NCBI GenBank assembly: GCA_016291665.1
Contig: JAEEYE010000002.1
Location: 62,001 to 126,000 of the forward strand
Direction of reading: 5' to 3'
DNA from: Oxalobacter sp.
GTDB lineage: Bacteria > Pseudomonadota > Gammaproteobacteria > Burkholderiales > Burkholderiaceae_D
Length of the DNA stretch: 64,000 bases
Shown piece after piece: positions 44,293 to 53,056 of the stretch (within the stretch, counting starts at the first letter, position 1; each line of letters opens with the position of its first letter). The notes below the pieces were generated by a model. That model was given only the letters and a program-made list of their open reading frames with translations, did not search any database and was not told where the DNA came from. The translations under genes and the position numbers were made by a program.

Positions 44293-46395
44293 TTACTCCG
44301 TTATTTCTTTCTGGATCCACTCGAATTGCTCAACCGGCAAAATCCTAGCGTCACCCTGGTAAAACAAACAGAACGCTTCCATGACCGTATGCAGGTCGAG
44401 GATCCGCCCAAGCTTACGACTTACCGGGTTGTTTTTTTCAACTGCATAGTATAAATTGAATTCACCATCGGGTTGAACTGTACGCCATTCCAGGCACCAA
44501 GAATTGGCGCCGTCTTCAAAGAAATGTGTCGCACAGACGGCCTCACCATAGTCTGCCTTTTCCAGCTGGCAGTAACGGTTTTTTCCACCAGGGCCTTTAC
44601 CATAGCAGTCATTCAAGGCTTCCTCGACTTCATCCCATTTGAGTACCATGTCGCCATCGTCAATATCTGTCGCATAGAGGATGTGCCTGCCTCGCGGTGC
44701 AACATACCGCCTGCGCAAGGACACCCACTGGCGTGGAACATTACCAGAGTCATTGTCGCTGGTTTCTGCTGTTTTCTCGTTTTCTTCAGACACATGACCA
44801 AAGACCCAGACACTACCGGAAACTGCCGTATATTCCGACCATTTCGGCAACGCCCTATCCCGGTAGTAAAGTGGTACCTTCACGGGTCTTGGAATCCAGC
44901 TGATGACCGATTCGACAATGGAAAACGGGGTATTCATCCATTTGCACCTCCCAACCAGATTAATCGGGGACTCGAAGCTGGCCCATTCCGGCGACTCAGG
45001 CAGCGTTTGCTCAAATTCAATGATTTTCCTGCGATCAAGCTCAATCGGCTGGATATGGCCGCTGGTATCGTACTCAGGTTTCCTGCCCAATTTCTGATAC
45101 CAGGCAAGCGCCTCACCGTCCCTATAGATAAAGGTGTCATTGGGCGTATCAAAGATTTCATTGGCCAAAAGCGCAATGTCGATGGCCAAGTTTCCACCAG
45201 CCTGGTAAAGCGACTTGTTCGCATAATAGTCGGTGGCAAAAAACGTGAACTGAAAATCCCCGATATGGCAGTCAACGACCGCCTCAACCTTGTTGTCCCA
45301 TTCCCGGACACGGTCAATGGTCACGGTATGCGTCCAACCAGAGAGTTCCGGGTAGATGTTCACCAGCTCATGCTCGCCGCTTTGCTCATTTTTGGCCAGA
45401 AGGACGGTGACATTGGCATAGCTGTCCCCAAAACGCGACCCCACAACTTCCGTTTCATCTGACGCAAAATCATCGATTTTCACCGCAGTACGCACCTTCT
45501 GGGTAGGGACGGACTGGTTGATGATGTCCCAAGCCAGTTTCTCGGTCATCTTGGTTTTCCCTAAAAGGGACTGCAGGTGGTAATAATTGGTCTGCTCAAG
45601 GGCAACGGAAGTTTTTTCCGGCTGGCTTTTTTGGGGTTCAGTGGCAGGCGCAGGCTCTGGAGCGGGAGCAGGTTCTGGCGCCGGTTCCGGTTCTTTCAAG
45701 ACCTCAGGAACCGGCTCCTTTGGAGCCGCAGTAAACATCGCAACAGCCTCTTCCTGGGACTTGAAGAAAACGGGCGGCGAATCTTTTCCAAGATAGCTCA
45801 CCGCCTTGCCGCTAAAGAGGATCGACATCATCTGCGGCGTGAAAACATCATGCCAGGAACCGCCCCGAGCCCTTAACACGGGATCGCGGAAAGCCGTCCA
45901 GATCCTTACCCAGTCAATCAGCGTCTCAGATATCCCACCAATCTTGGTCCCCTCATAGCGGATGATGGCCTTGTACCATTTCTGACCGAACATCGGTGAC
46001 TCCTGGCGTCTGCCATAATGCTCAGCGGGCTGCTGGCTGCCACCAAAAAGCTTTACCAACGCCAGATCAAACGCCGCATAGTCCTGGGCGGAAGCCCCTT
46101 CTTCGGTCAGCTGCCTTAAAAAGAGCGCTTCCAGTGCCTGGGTCATCCCTTCATTGTTGTGACGATCCAGCTGCTGGTATTCGGCCTGGGTGAGCTCACG
46201 CCCGGCAACCAGTGTGACTTTGGGACGGCTCTGCAAGTTGGCCAACCGCTGGAACAGGTAGGGTTCCCCTTCATTGTCCCTAGCCGGATACACTTCAAAG
46301 AAATCACAGCAACATTCATAGTAGAGGGTGCCTGAAAGGAGGAAGAGTTCATCAGGCATCTGTTTGACAAACGCTTTTGCAGCATTGAGGTTCAT
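44293..46395 (-). CDS. Unrecognised 700-aa protein with Ala/Pro/Glu linker
   Basis: The start at 46395 is chosen for the aaggagataag site; the open frame runs further upstream without one. Residues 1-225 form a mixed domain with a CCC cluster (YECCCDFFEVYP) and several conserved-looking aromatic residues. Residues about 227-262 are a proline-rich linker (repeated EPAPAPEPAP), typical of flexible or cell-wall-spanning spacers. The C-terminal 430 residues hold beta-rich segments (DFQFTFFATDYYA, VSGSVWVFGHV) and a Cys-containing end region. There is no signal peptide or TM helix. I do not recognise either domain. It lies between an ADP-ribosylglycohydrolase and a Sel1 protein in one operon, which suggests a shared task. 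Confidence 0.75.
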   Translation of the reverse strand: MNLNAAKAFVKQMPDELFLLSGTLYYECCCDFFEVYPARDNEGEPYLFQRLANLQSRPKVTLVAGRELTQAEYQQLDRHNNEGMTQALEALFLRQLTEEGASAQDYAAFDLALVKLFGGSQQPAEHYGRRQESPMFGQKWYKAIIRYEGTKIGGISETLIDWVRIWTAFRDPVLRARGGSWHDVFTPQMMSILFSGKAVSYLGKDSPPVFFKSQEEAVAMFTAAPKEPVPEVLKEPEPAPEPAPAPEPAPATEPQKSQPEKTSVALEQTNYYHLQSLLGKTKMTEKLAWDIINQSVPTQKVRTAVKIDDFASDETEVVGSRFGDSYANVTVLLAKNEQSGEHELVNIYPELSGWTHTVTIDRVREWDNKVEAVVDCHIGDFQFTFFATDYYANKSLYQAGGNLAIDIALLANEIFDTPNDTFIYRDGEALAWYQKLGRKPEYDTSGHIQPIELDRRKIIEFEQTLPESPEWASFESPINLVGRCKWMNTPFSIVESVISWIPRPVKVPLYYRDRALPKWSEYTAVSGSVWVFGHVSEENEKTAETSDNDSGNVPRQWVSLRRRYVAPRGRHILYATDIDDGDMVLKWDEVEEALNDCYGKGPGGKNRYCQLEKADYGEAVCATHFFEDGANSWCLEWRTVQPDGEFNLYYAVEKNNPVSRKLGRILDLHTVMEAFCLFYQGDARILPVEQFEWIQKEITE

Positions 46396-46429
46396 CTTAT
46401 CTCCTTCATGTGTGGACACTGAGAAGGCC

Positions 46430-47653
46430 CTAAGCCTTAGGCTGGTATGTGCAATTGACATACTTGTCCAACCAAACGTCATCAGTATAGTCGACAGACC
46501 GATCCATGGGGCAACCATCGCACAGGTCATCGGCAACCGTAAGGATCACCTCCTTCATTTCGAGGTTGTCCAGCCACTTCTGCTCAATCGTATCAAACCC
46601 CAGCCAGGCGCCTAAGATGTTGCCGGTGATCGATCCTGTCGAATCGCTGTCGCCATCATGGTTGACCGCAGCAATAATCCCGTCAGAAAAATCCTCCGCA
46701 TGGCGCAACGCACAATAGATGGCGATAGCCAACGTTTCTTCAGCCACCCAGCCTTCACCAAGCGCTTCAATATTTTCTGTGTCCGGTTCTGCGTTCTCCG
46801 CGCGTTCAATGGATTGTTCCAACAAGGTTGCCAAGTCATTCCAATAATAGGACTGGCGGTAGATGGCAGCCACGGTCTGGATACTGTGCAACACAGCGTC
46901 CTTTAAGGTGGCATTGGGTTTGGGGTCATCATAGACGATATGGCGCACAAGCTCAGCAAGCACACAGGACGGGAGCATCCCCAGCGAATGACCGTGGGTG
47001 ATAGCCGATGTGCGAAGTGCCGTATCAATCACCTTTTCGGGGCTGTCAGCAAAACCGTTAAAGAGCCCCACAGGTGCAACACGCATGACGCCGCCGCAGC
47101 CCTTACTGTTGTTGTCGGTATCTTCGTAGTACGGATCGCCATGGGCTTCGCGCAATGCGCTTATGCAGGTCATGCCAGGGGCGCGCTCATGGTGCAGTTC
47201 AGGCACGTTATAAAGCCACGTGTATTGGCGCTCAGCACCCTCCGTATCGTGGGACTTTGGAAGGTCCACCTGTGTCGCATACCAGTCATCATAAGCGCGG
47301 ATGATAAAAGGCGTGGGAAGCGTCTTTTCGCCGTACAGACAGGCTTGAGTCTGCATATTAAGCAACCCGTTGGCGGTAAAAAGCGTCATCTGCGTATCAT
47401 CCGAGACGATTGCCTTGCCATGGGCATCCAACGCATAAGCGGTAATCCCCCATTCGCCATACCTTTGGCGGATTTCAGGGAGGCGGTCGAACTCCACGGC
47501 ATAGCCCAAGGCATCACCCGCAGCACCACCGATTAGGGAGCCTCGGATTTTATTGCGGCGTAACTGTTGCTTTGCAGAGGAGCCATAGGCAATGACTTTG
47601 TCAGCCCAGGTTGCACCTGGGCAGGCTTGGATTGCTGGAAATGGTGTGGACAT
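46430..47653 (-). CDS. ADP-ribosylglycohydrolase family protein
   Basis: A 407-residue DraG/ARH-type hydrolase. The binuclear metal motifs are visible: RGSLIGGAAGDALGYAVEFD near the start, SDDTQMTLFT, a central GCGGVMRVAPVGLF, and the late HDGDSDSTGSITGNILGA that closes the metal and ADP-ribose site. The family removes ADP-ribose from Arg or other residues of proteins, or processes related metabolites, in the cytoplasm. I start at the ATG at 47653; a TTG nine codons upstream is also open, and neither has a strong Shine-Dalgarno. It is the first gene of the operon, 34 bp ahead of the 700-residue protein, and might reverse or give immunity to an ADP-ribosylation event (inference). Confidence 0.9.
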   Translation of the reverse strand: MSTPFPAIQACPGATWADKVIAYGSSAKQQLRRNKIRGSLIGGAAGDALGYAVEFDRLPEIRQRYGEWGITAYALDAHGKAIVSDDTQMTLFTANGLLNMQTQACLYGEKTLPTPFIIRAYDDWYATQVDLPKSHDTEGAERQYTWLYNVPELHHERAPGMTCISALREAHGDPYYEDTDNNSKGCGGVMRVAPVGLFNGFADSPEKVIDTALRTSAITHGHSLGMLPSCVLAELVRHIVYDDPKPNATLKDAVLHSIQTVAAIYRQSYYWNDLATLLEQSIERAENAEPDTENIEALGEGWVAEETLAIAIYCALRHAEDFSDGIIAAVNHDGDSDSTGSITGNILGAWLGFDTIEQKWLDNLEMKEVILTVADDLCDGCPMDRSVDYTDDVWLDKYVNCTYQPKA

Positions 47654-47714
47654 AATTAAGGATAAAACACAATCACACAAGAAAATAAATTTTTAAATGC
47701 GAGAATGACGTTAT

Positions 47715-48056
47715 TTACCTCATAGATACTTCAAAAGCTTCAGAAAAAATTTCATCATTCAACTCCCCTCTTCGTTCACGCTTCAACTTAAAGCAAGTTT
47801 CCTTATACTTATTAGACCGACGAGCTTTACTCTTAATCTTATTACTCTTTGGGAAGTCATTAGAAAACTGCTTAAAAGATATACGCCAAAATTTGCACAT
47901 TTCCATAATAGAATCGTATATCTTAAACAGGTCTATATCAGAAAAAACAGATGTATCTTTATTCTTTAAAAACAAATGAAGACCTTTTTCAAATTCTCTC
48001 CAATCATCTTCACGAATTCTTGAAAATCCCCTTGGGTAGAGAAAACTTGTTGTGGT
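47715..48056 (-). pseudogene. AT-rich orphan gene fragment
   Basis: An open frame of about 114 codons with no ATG near its start; the only candidate is TTG at 47975. The reading contains FSRIREDDWREFEKGLHLF and a Lys/Arg-rich C-terminal half (KSKARRSNKYKETCFKLKR). Just upstream the peptide MNHNKFSLPKG reads from an ATG at 48060 in the adjacent frame and would join it by a one-base shift near 48030. This suggests a frameshifted or 5'-truncated gene. It is more AT-rich than the flanking operon. Function unknown. Confidence 0.4.
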
Positions 48057-48239
48057 TCATGGTATCTGTCTGCCCCATTTCAGCCGCCTTCAGATAACAC
48101 GCTTCGGCAAGCTTCACATCCTGTGGAATACCAAGCCCCTCCATGTAGCGGACACCAAGATCATAGAGCGCGTTGGCATCCCCTTGTCAGCCAGTTTCTG
48201 CAGTTCTTCTGCATTCTTGAGGTAAAACAGCCCCCTCAT
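48032..48239 (-). pseudogene. Frameshifted Sel1-repeat gene remnant
   Basis: From ATG at 48239 (ggag six bases upstream) the reading is MRGLFYLKNAEELQKLADKG. The Sel1 repeat then continues only in a shifted frame: DANALYDLGVRYMEGLGIPQ and LAEACYLKAAEMGQTDT. The break lies in a run of G at about 48,183. A single repeat remains and it runs into the neighbouring fragment. I interpret this as a decayed Sel1 gene. Confidence 0.55.
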
Positions 48240-48290
48240 AGCATCTCCAACCCGATACTCCGTCAGTCATCCATAAACAGTGCCCAAACA

Positions 48291-48512
48291 TCATTTGGCC
48301 CCACAGATACATAGGTACAGTGGAATAAGCAGTACAGCAATCACGATGATGGCTATTATCTTGGCTATTATCCCGAATAATAATACCACTGCACCGATGG
48401 TCAAAATGACTGGCAGCTTGAGAAAGGAGAACCGGCCGCTTTTCAGAACACCGGTCGCGGCAAGCAGGCAGTACCCTACCACAAATATCAGCGCAAATTG
48501 AAAAAACGTCAT
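48291..48512 (-). CDS. Small two-TM membrane protein
   Basis: A 73-residue hydrophobic protein starting at ATG 48512, four bases after aggaag; the longer open frame to 48569 is unsupported. Predicted helices are FQFALIFVVGYCLLAATGVL (residues about 4-23) and a long C-terminal hydrophobic stretch (about 33-68) separated by a basic turn (KSGRFSFLK). The function is not recognised. It lies upstream of the decayed Sel1 remnant on the same strand. Confidence 0.55.
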   Translation of the reverse strand: MTFFQFALIFVVGYCLLAATGVLKSGRFSFLKLPVILTIGAVVLLFGIIAKIIAIIVIAVLLIPLYLCICGAK

Positions 48513-48673
48513 CTTCCTAACCTCATTCAAATCAGGATTCCATATACCTTTCGATGCACCAGTGAGCACATCGACGTGGCAATCATAGGGATGGGAGCGT
48601 CGTTCTGAGCGTTTGACAATATTGTGAAGTGGCAGGGATAAGCTGAGCGATTTCTTGCACCATGTAGAGACCC

Positions 48674-48717
48674 TCTATTTCATAAAAATGCGGAAATACG
48701 CATTTTTATGAAATAGA
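48674..48717. repeat. 19-bp perfect inverted repeat (hairpin)
   Basis: The arms tctatttcataaaaatgcg and cgcatttttatgaaataga pair perfectly over 19 bp around a 6-nt loop (gaaata). The arms are AT-rich and no T run follows, so it is not a classical terminator. A protein-binding site, recombination site or small folded RNA is possible. Confidence 0.65.
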
Positions 48718-48795
48718 TTCTGGCAGACAACCTGGTATGGATGCACTTTTCAACACCAGTCCTTCCAGTTTTTCTTAAAGACACCCCTGTGAATC

Positions 48796-48857
48796 AGTAA
48801 AATCGTACAGTCCGTTTTAGTAAAATCGTATAGTAGCTGTAAGTAAAATCCTATAGT
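48796..48857. repeat. Three 16-bp iteron-like direct repeats, 23-bp period
   Basis: agtaaaatcgtacagt (48796), agtaaaatcgtatagt (48819) and agtaaaatcctatagt (48842) are spaced exactly 23 bp apart, just over two helical turns, so each copy would face the same side of the DNA. This is typical of cooperative operators or iterons. Confidence 0.7.
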
Positions 48858-49139
48858 ACGAAGCTTCTGTCTGTCCTCATAGCTGACATATCCAGCCCGA
48901 TATCTTGCTTTGATTTTGGTTCAAAAGTACGAAACTTTTGCGAAATAATCCAAATTCTTGAACCAAATTAGCTGTAATTCATTGAAATATAATGAATTCC
49001 AAAATGCAGATTGAACCAAAAGTGAACCAAAAATAAGCCAAAACAGTTGAGCTATTCTATGGAATCTGCTTCCCGTACACACCCAAGCCTAGAATCCATC
49101 CCCCCACACCCAAAACCCAGAGTCCTCGGTTCTGGCTAA

Positions 49140-49200
49140 TAGTAACAATAAATAAGTACAATAATATTTTATATGTTACAATGCATGCAAGTTGTTACTA
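49140..49200 (+). promoter_or_regulatory. 9-bp inverted repeat before the winged-helix gene
   Basis: tagtaacaa at 49140-49148 and ttgttacta at 49192-49200 are exact inverted repeats flanking an AT-rich promoter-like stretch (ataatattttatatg), with a further gttaca at about 49175. The position just before the start codon suggests autoregulation. Confidence 0.45.
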
Positions 49201-49209
49201 TCAAATATC

Positions 49210-50163
49210 ATGCAATTTCTTAAAGACACACTCGACATTGATGTCCGCATTTCAGGTAACGCAGACACATCGAAATTGCCTTATCTCATTACAGACCGTT
49301 ATCGGATAAGGGAGTGTCAGCTTGAGTCCTTTGATGTGCTGATTGTTTCTCCAAAGGATGATGTGCTGGAGAGTATGCCGACCCTGAAGGTACAGCTTGG
49401 GCTTATTGCATTAGTTCTCCAAAAGCCAACTGTCCTTTTGGCAAGGGGATTAACTTCTAGACAACGAAAAAAACTGATTGAGAACCGTCAAGCCTTCATT
49501 GTTCCCAACACACAAATCTACCTCCCCTTCTTGGGAGTACTGCTCCAGGAGCGCTTTGCCAGGCCTCAGCAGAAAATCGAGAAACTCAGTGGTCTGGGAC
49601 AAATGGTTCTTCTCTACTGCATCGAAAACCACCTCTCTGGCTTTTCAATCTCTGATATCGCAAACCGGCTGGGGTATACAAAAATGTCCATATCGCGGGT
49701 CGCCAGGGAATTGGAACAACTGGAACTTGTCACCACTGAAAAGGCAGGAAGGAATAAACGCATCACGTTCACCGCTCAAGGAAAAGAACTTTTTCAAAAG
49801 GCTGAACCGTTTCTGATTAACCCGGTCAGGAAGAAAGTTTATATTCCTGAGGAAAAAGCCATAGGACTACCGATGGCAGGGCTTACCGCCCTATCGGAGA
49901 TGACCTTGATTAATGACATCGGGCTCATAACGGTAGCAAGTAATAGCCTGAAAGATTTTGATGGCATTTACACAGAGGACAATACTGATGAAACCGGCAT
50001 GGTCTCTCTGGAAATATGGAAATACAACCCTTCAGTTCTAGCACAAGGCGGGTACGTGGATACACTTTCCCTCCTGCTTTCATTCAAAAACGATGCAGAT
50101 GCAAGGACTCAAGGGCAAGTCGGGGTATTGATGGAGAGGTTCTGGGAAAAGTATGACGATTAG
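49210..50163 (+). CDS. MarR-like winged-helix regulator (orphan)
   Basis: A 317-residue protein read from the ATG at 49210; a TTG at 49192 is also in frame and neither has a good Shine-Dalgarno. The N-terminal ~110 residues form an alpha/beta domain of a type found in large MarR-like proteins. A winged helix follows (about residues 130-185: FSISDIANRLGYTKMSISRV, then a KAGRNKRITFTAQG wing). The C-terminal ~120 residues resemble an effector domain. Proteins of this layout often accompany a nucleotidyltransferase-type partner in a two-gene toxin-antitoxin-like unit. Here the stop codon overlaps another ATG, but that second frame ends after 12 codons, so the partner appears lost. Confidence 0.68.
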   Translation: MQFLKDTLDIDVRISGNADTSKLPYLITDRYRIRECQLESFDVLIVSPKDDVLESMPTLKVQLGLIALVLQKPTVLLARGLTSRQRKKLIENRQAFIVPNTQIYLPFLGVLLQERFARPQQKIEKLSGLGQMVLLYCIENHLSGFSISDIANRLGYTKMSISRVARELEQLELVTTEKAGRNKRITFTAQGKELFQKAEPFLINPVRKKVYIPEEKAIGLPMAGLTALSEMTLINDIGLITVASNSLKDFDGIYTEDNTDETGMVSLEIWKYNPSVLAQGGYVDTLSLLLSFKNDADARTQGQVGVLMERFWEKYDD

Positions 50164-50418
50164 GAAACTTAAAAATTCCACGAAAGTTTAGAATGCCCCC
50201 GACCGTATCAGAATGGCGTCCCCATCAAGACCATCGATTTCCCTTTTCCCTAAGCCGCCCTGAAAGCCACATTGCACAACACTAAACCCGCCTCCTACAA
50301 CGGTACGTGATAGCGCTTCCATGAACCAACCTCTGCCAGACCAGCTACAATGCACGGTAGTGGGCTACCTTCAAATAGAAAAAAGCCCACCAAATGGAAA
50401 CCTTCCCGGACAGAGACG
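50164..50418. other. Leader region of the LysR gene
   Basis: No gene is seen. An inverted repeat gtgggct/agcccac (50360-50366 and 50384-50390) lies just before the LysR start and may be an operator or a short hairpin in the leader. Confidence 0.4.
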
Positions 50419-51345
50419 ATGCTTCACCCAGAACTGACACTACGCAAACTGGAAATCCTGCTGGCTTTCATGGAAACACAGCATATCGGGCGTGCCGCAG
50501 AAAAACTCAACATGTCGAGTGTCAGCGTCCACCGAGCCCTGCATTCGTTGGAAGAACTGCTGCGTTGCCCGCTCTTTGCCCACCATGGTCGCAACTTGGA
50601 GCCATTGCCTGCCGCAAAAACCTTGGCTAGGTACGCTGAAGACCTCGTTACCATCATGAACCGGGCTGTTGAAGCCACTCGCGAAACTGCTGGCTTCAGC
50701 AATGGCCGCATTAGGTTGGGCAGTCTCTATTCGCTGACCACCCAGTTTGTCCCCCAGTTGATCCTGGGTCTCAAACAACGCCGTCCTAAACTGCAGCTCG
50801 ACCTGTCGATGGACTCCAACCAGCGTATGATGGCCAAACTCCAAGACCGTCAGCTCGATGCAGTCTTACTGTCGCTGAACGGACAGCAAGCAATTTCCGG
50901 CATGGAGACACTGCCCCTATTTGAAGATCCCCTGTACCTGGCAGCCCCTGCGGCATCGCAAGCAGCTAAGCGCATCCCTCCAGCAAGCGCCATTGACCTC
51001 AAAGCATTTCACAAGGAGCGCTTCGTCTTATTGAATGAGGGGTTTGCCACGACTGAAGGGGCAATGGCCGCCTTTACTGTTGCCGGTTTCAAACCAGATG
51101 TCGTCACCCGGGTCGATGACATCTTTTCCTTGATGAACCTGGTACAGGCGGGTGTGGGCTGCTCGATTGTGCCGAAACGCATCTGCCAAGCCTACAGCCA
51201 AGATGTCACCTTCGGCGAATTAGATGCGCCCTACCAGAACCACCAACAGATTGCGCTGGTATTCCCGCACAACCGGGAACGCGACCCTGACATCCTATCT
51301 TTGATTGCCGAAGCGCGGATGGTCGCCAAAGCCTACAACGCCTAA
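50419..51345 (+). CDS. mdcR: LysR-family regulator of the malonate operon (MdcR-like)
   Basis: A 308-residue LysR-type regulator. The start is placed at MLHPELTLRKLEIL (50419); the frame opens 23 codons earlier without support. The N-terminal helix-turn-helix (about residues 8-66) contains HIGRAAEKLNMSSVSVHRAL and the LEELLRCPLF wing. The rest is the periplasmic-binding-protein-like effector domain (about 90-300), expected to sense malonate or a derived metabolite. It is convergent with mdcH, 80 bp away. LysR genes at this place in mdc clusters activate the operon, so I assign it by context; the sequence alone would not prove the ligand. Confidence 0.85.
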   Translation: MLHPELTLRKLEILLAFMETQHIGRAAEKLNMSSVSVHRALHSLEELLRCPLFAHHGRNLEPLPAAKTLARYAEDLVTIMNRAVEATRETAGFSNGRIRLGSLYSLTTQFVPQLILGLKQRRPKLQLDLSMDSNQRMMAKLQDRQLDAVLLSLNGQQAISGMETLPLFEDPLYLAAPAASQAAKRIPPASAIDLKAFHKERFVLLNEGFATTEGAMAAFTVAGFKPDVVTRVDDIFSLMNLVQAGVGCSIVPKRICQAYSQDVTFGELDAPYQNHQQIALVFPHNRERDPDILSLIAEARMVAKAYNA

Positions 51346-51425
51346 CATTGATTAGTGGCAAATGAAGAAACTTGCACTTTGGTGTAATTTAGGAAAGTCC
51401 TTCACCAAACGCTGGGACCCCTTGC

Positions 51426-52361
51426 CTAACCCCGCGCTTTCAGCCGCAAAGCCCGTTCAAGGACTCTGGGGAGTCCCTGCTGTTGGACTGAAACTGCTTC
51501 GCCGTGCTCCATCACCCGGGAAAAGAGCCCAGTCAGGACAGAACCTGGCGGCATTTCCACCGCCAGCCTTGCCCCCCTTTCATACGCTGCCGTCATCGCA
51601 TTGAACCAGAGAACCGGCCTTGCCATGTTGTTGGCGATATCGTCAGCAATGCGCTCGCCCTGCCAGATGACGCGCCCCGTACTGCCACTTAAGTAGGCAA
51701 TCTCAGGCCTTTTCATCGGCACGGCTTTGACTGCTTCGTAAAAGACGGCAGCCGGTTCATCCAACAAAGGACAATGTGACGGGACGGAGACCTGCAGCCG
51801 CTCTGCCTTAGCACCATACTGGTTCCTGGCAAGAGCAATTGCCTGATCCATCGCCGCAACGGATCCCGCGATGACAAACTGGTCTGCCGCATTGAAGTTC
51901 GCCATATAAACGGGCATTTCTGGCGTATTGACGGCTCCAACGACTTTCACGAGCGATGCTTCGGTAATCCCACTGATGGCAGAGAGCCCATAACCGTTTG
52001 GCCAGGCCGACTGCATCAGCTCCCCGCGCAAGGAAACGAGTCTTACCGCATCTTCAAAGCCCAAAGCACCAGAGACAACAGCAGCCGGAAAGGCACCGAT
52101 TGAAAGGCCGGAGACAAAGTCCGGCTTGGCACCTTGGGCAACCAGCCAATCGGCACAGGCAACACCGGCAACCAGAATGCACAGCTGCACTGCACGGGTT
52201 GTCTTTAACGCTTCAGATGTATCCAATGCCAGGACATCCTCACCCAAGGCGTTGGCGGCTTTGGCATACCAACCTTCACACGGTATCTGACCAGCCAACG
52301 TATGGAGCATGCCGGGGATCTGGGCTCCCTGCCCTGGGAACGTAAAAATCATCCTATCCAT
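51426..52361 (-). CDS. mdcH: Malonate decarboxylase malonyl-CoA:ACP transacylase (MdcH)
   Basis: A 311-residue FabD-like acyltransferase. It begins with the family motif FTFPGQGAQIPGML and carries the nucleophile Ser87 in GLSIGAF. A family-typical His lies near SVPSHCPLLD. It primes the MdcC carrier: malonyl-CoA gives the first malonyl group to the acyl-carrier subunit, which is then exchanged with free malonate by MdcA. The ATG at 52361 overlaps the mdcG stop (TGATG). It is the last gene of the operon; no mdcL, mdcM or mdcF transporter follows before the convergent LysR gene. Confidence 0.92.
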   Translation of the reverse strand: MDRMIFTFPGQGAQIPGMLHTLAGQIPCEGWYAKAANALGEDVLALDTSEALKTTRAVQLCILVAGVACADWLVAQGAKPDFVSGLSIGAFPAAVVSGALGFEDAVRLVSLRGELMQSAWPNGYGLSAISGITEASLVKVVGAVNTPEMPVYMANFNAADQFVIAGSVAAMDQAIALARNQYGAKAERLQVSVPSHCPLLDEPAAVFYEAVKAVPMKRPEIAYLSGSTGRVIWQGERIADDIANNMARPVLWFNAMTAAYERGARLAVEMPPGSVLTGLFSRVMEHGEAVSVQQQGLPRVLERALRLKARG

Positions 52362-53032
52362 CACTTATCCCTATCACCCCATGGGGCTGCCGTCAAAACC
52401 GGCCCCGTATTGGTCTTAAGCAAAACCCTGCCCGTTTCCTCGCGAAGCCACTCTTTCAAAGAAAACGCCCCCAAGGGTGTCTCAACCTGGATGTCTGCCC
52501 GGCAGGGAAGCTTCGTAATGCTTTCTGCAATTGGAAGGAACGCTGCCTTTGGCAAAGGTTCTGGGCAACGGACCAACAGGTCTAAGTCACTGTCATCATG
52601 CATCACGGGAATACCGGTTGCCAGCGCAAACGCACAGCTGCCGGTGACTCCCCAATCAAACGCCTTCGCCCATGGCGCTTCCAACAACCGCCTTAATGCC
52701 TGGACAGGCTTCATCCCATCAAACGGCAGATGAACCATCTGCCGGACACCCGTGACAATGTCCTCAGGGGACAGGCGTCTTGCCACATCCTGGGGATCAA
52801 TCCACGTGGCAAAGCGCTCCGCGCGCGTTGTCCCTCGGATACCCACAGGAATCAGCCCAGCTTCAGAAAAATCCCGCCTGACGACAACCGGGACTTCAAC
52901 TGTCCAAGACGCCCCAACCCACGTGGGGAGATCCTGGGTTTTAAAAGAAGCCCCGGGCTTCACCCACAGCAGGTCATGGGCATGATAACCGTCAGGCAGT
53001 AACCGGAGAGCCGTTTCCTTATCTTGGGACAT
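52361..53032 (-). CDS. mdcG: Phosphoribosyl-dephospho-CoA transferase (MdcG)
   Basis: A 223-residue nucleotidyltransferase that attaches the 2'-(5''-triphosphoribosyl)-3'-dephospho-CoA group to the serine of apo-MdcC. The catalytic acidic motif HDDSDLDLLVR is evident in the C-terminal half. The start at 53032 follows a gggag site; a GTG at 53056 directly after the mdcE stop is the alternative. It overlaps mdcH by a TGATG junction. The neighbours (MdcB upstream makes the donor, MdcC is the acceptor) fit the role. Confidence 0.92.
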   Translation of the reverse strand: MSQDKETALRLLPDGYHAHDLLWVKPGASFKTQDLPTWVGASWTVEVPVVVRRDFSEAGLIPVGIRGTTRAERFATWIDPQDVARRLSPEDIVTGVRQMVHLPFDGMKPVQALRRLLEAPWAKAFDWGVTGSCAFALATGIPVMHDDSDLDLLVRCPEPLPKAAFLPIAESITKLPCRADIQVETPLGAFSLKEWLREETGRVLLKTNTGPVLTAAPWGDRDK

Positions 53033-53056
53033 TACGCCGCTCCCTTTTAGCACCAC

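Larger units (their letters stand above)
48570..49209. other. 640-bp non-coding region rich in structured repeats
   Basis: No gene is supported. It contains a 19-bp hairpin, three iteron-like repeats and an inverted repeat before the winged-helix gene, each listed separately. The section 48,840-49,070 is otherwise AT-rich and unstructured. Confidence 0.5.
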
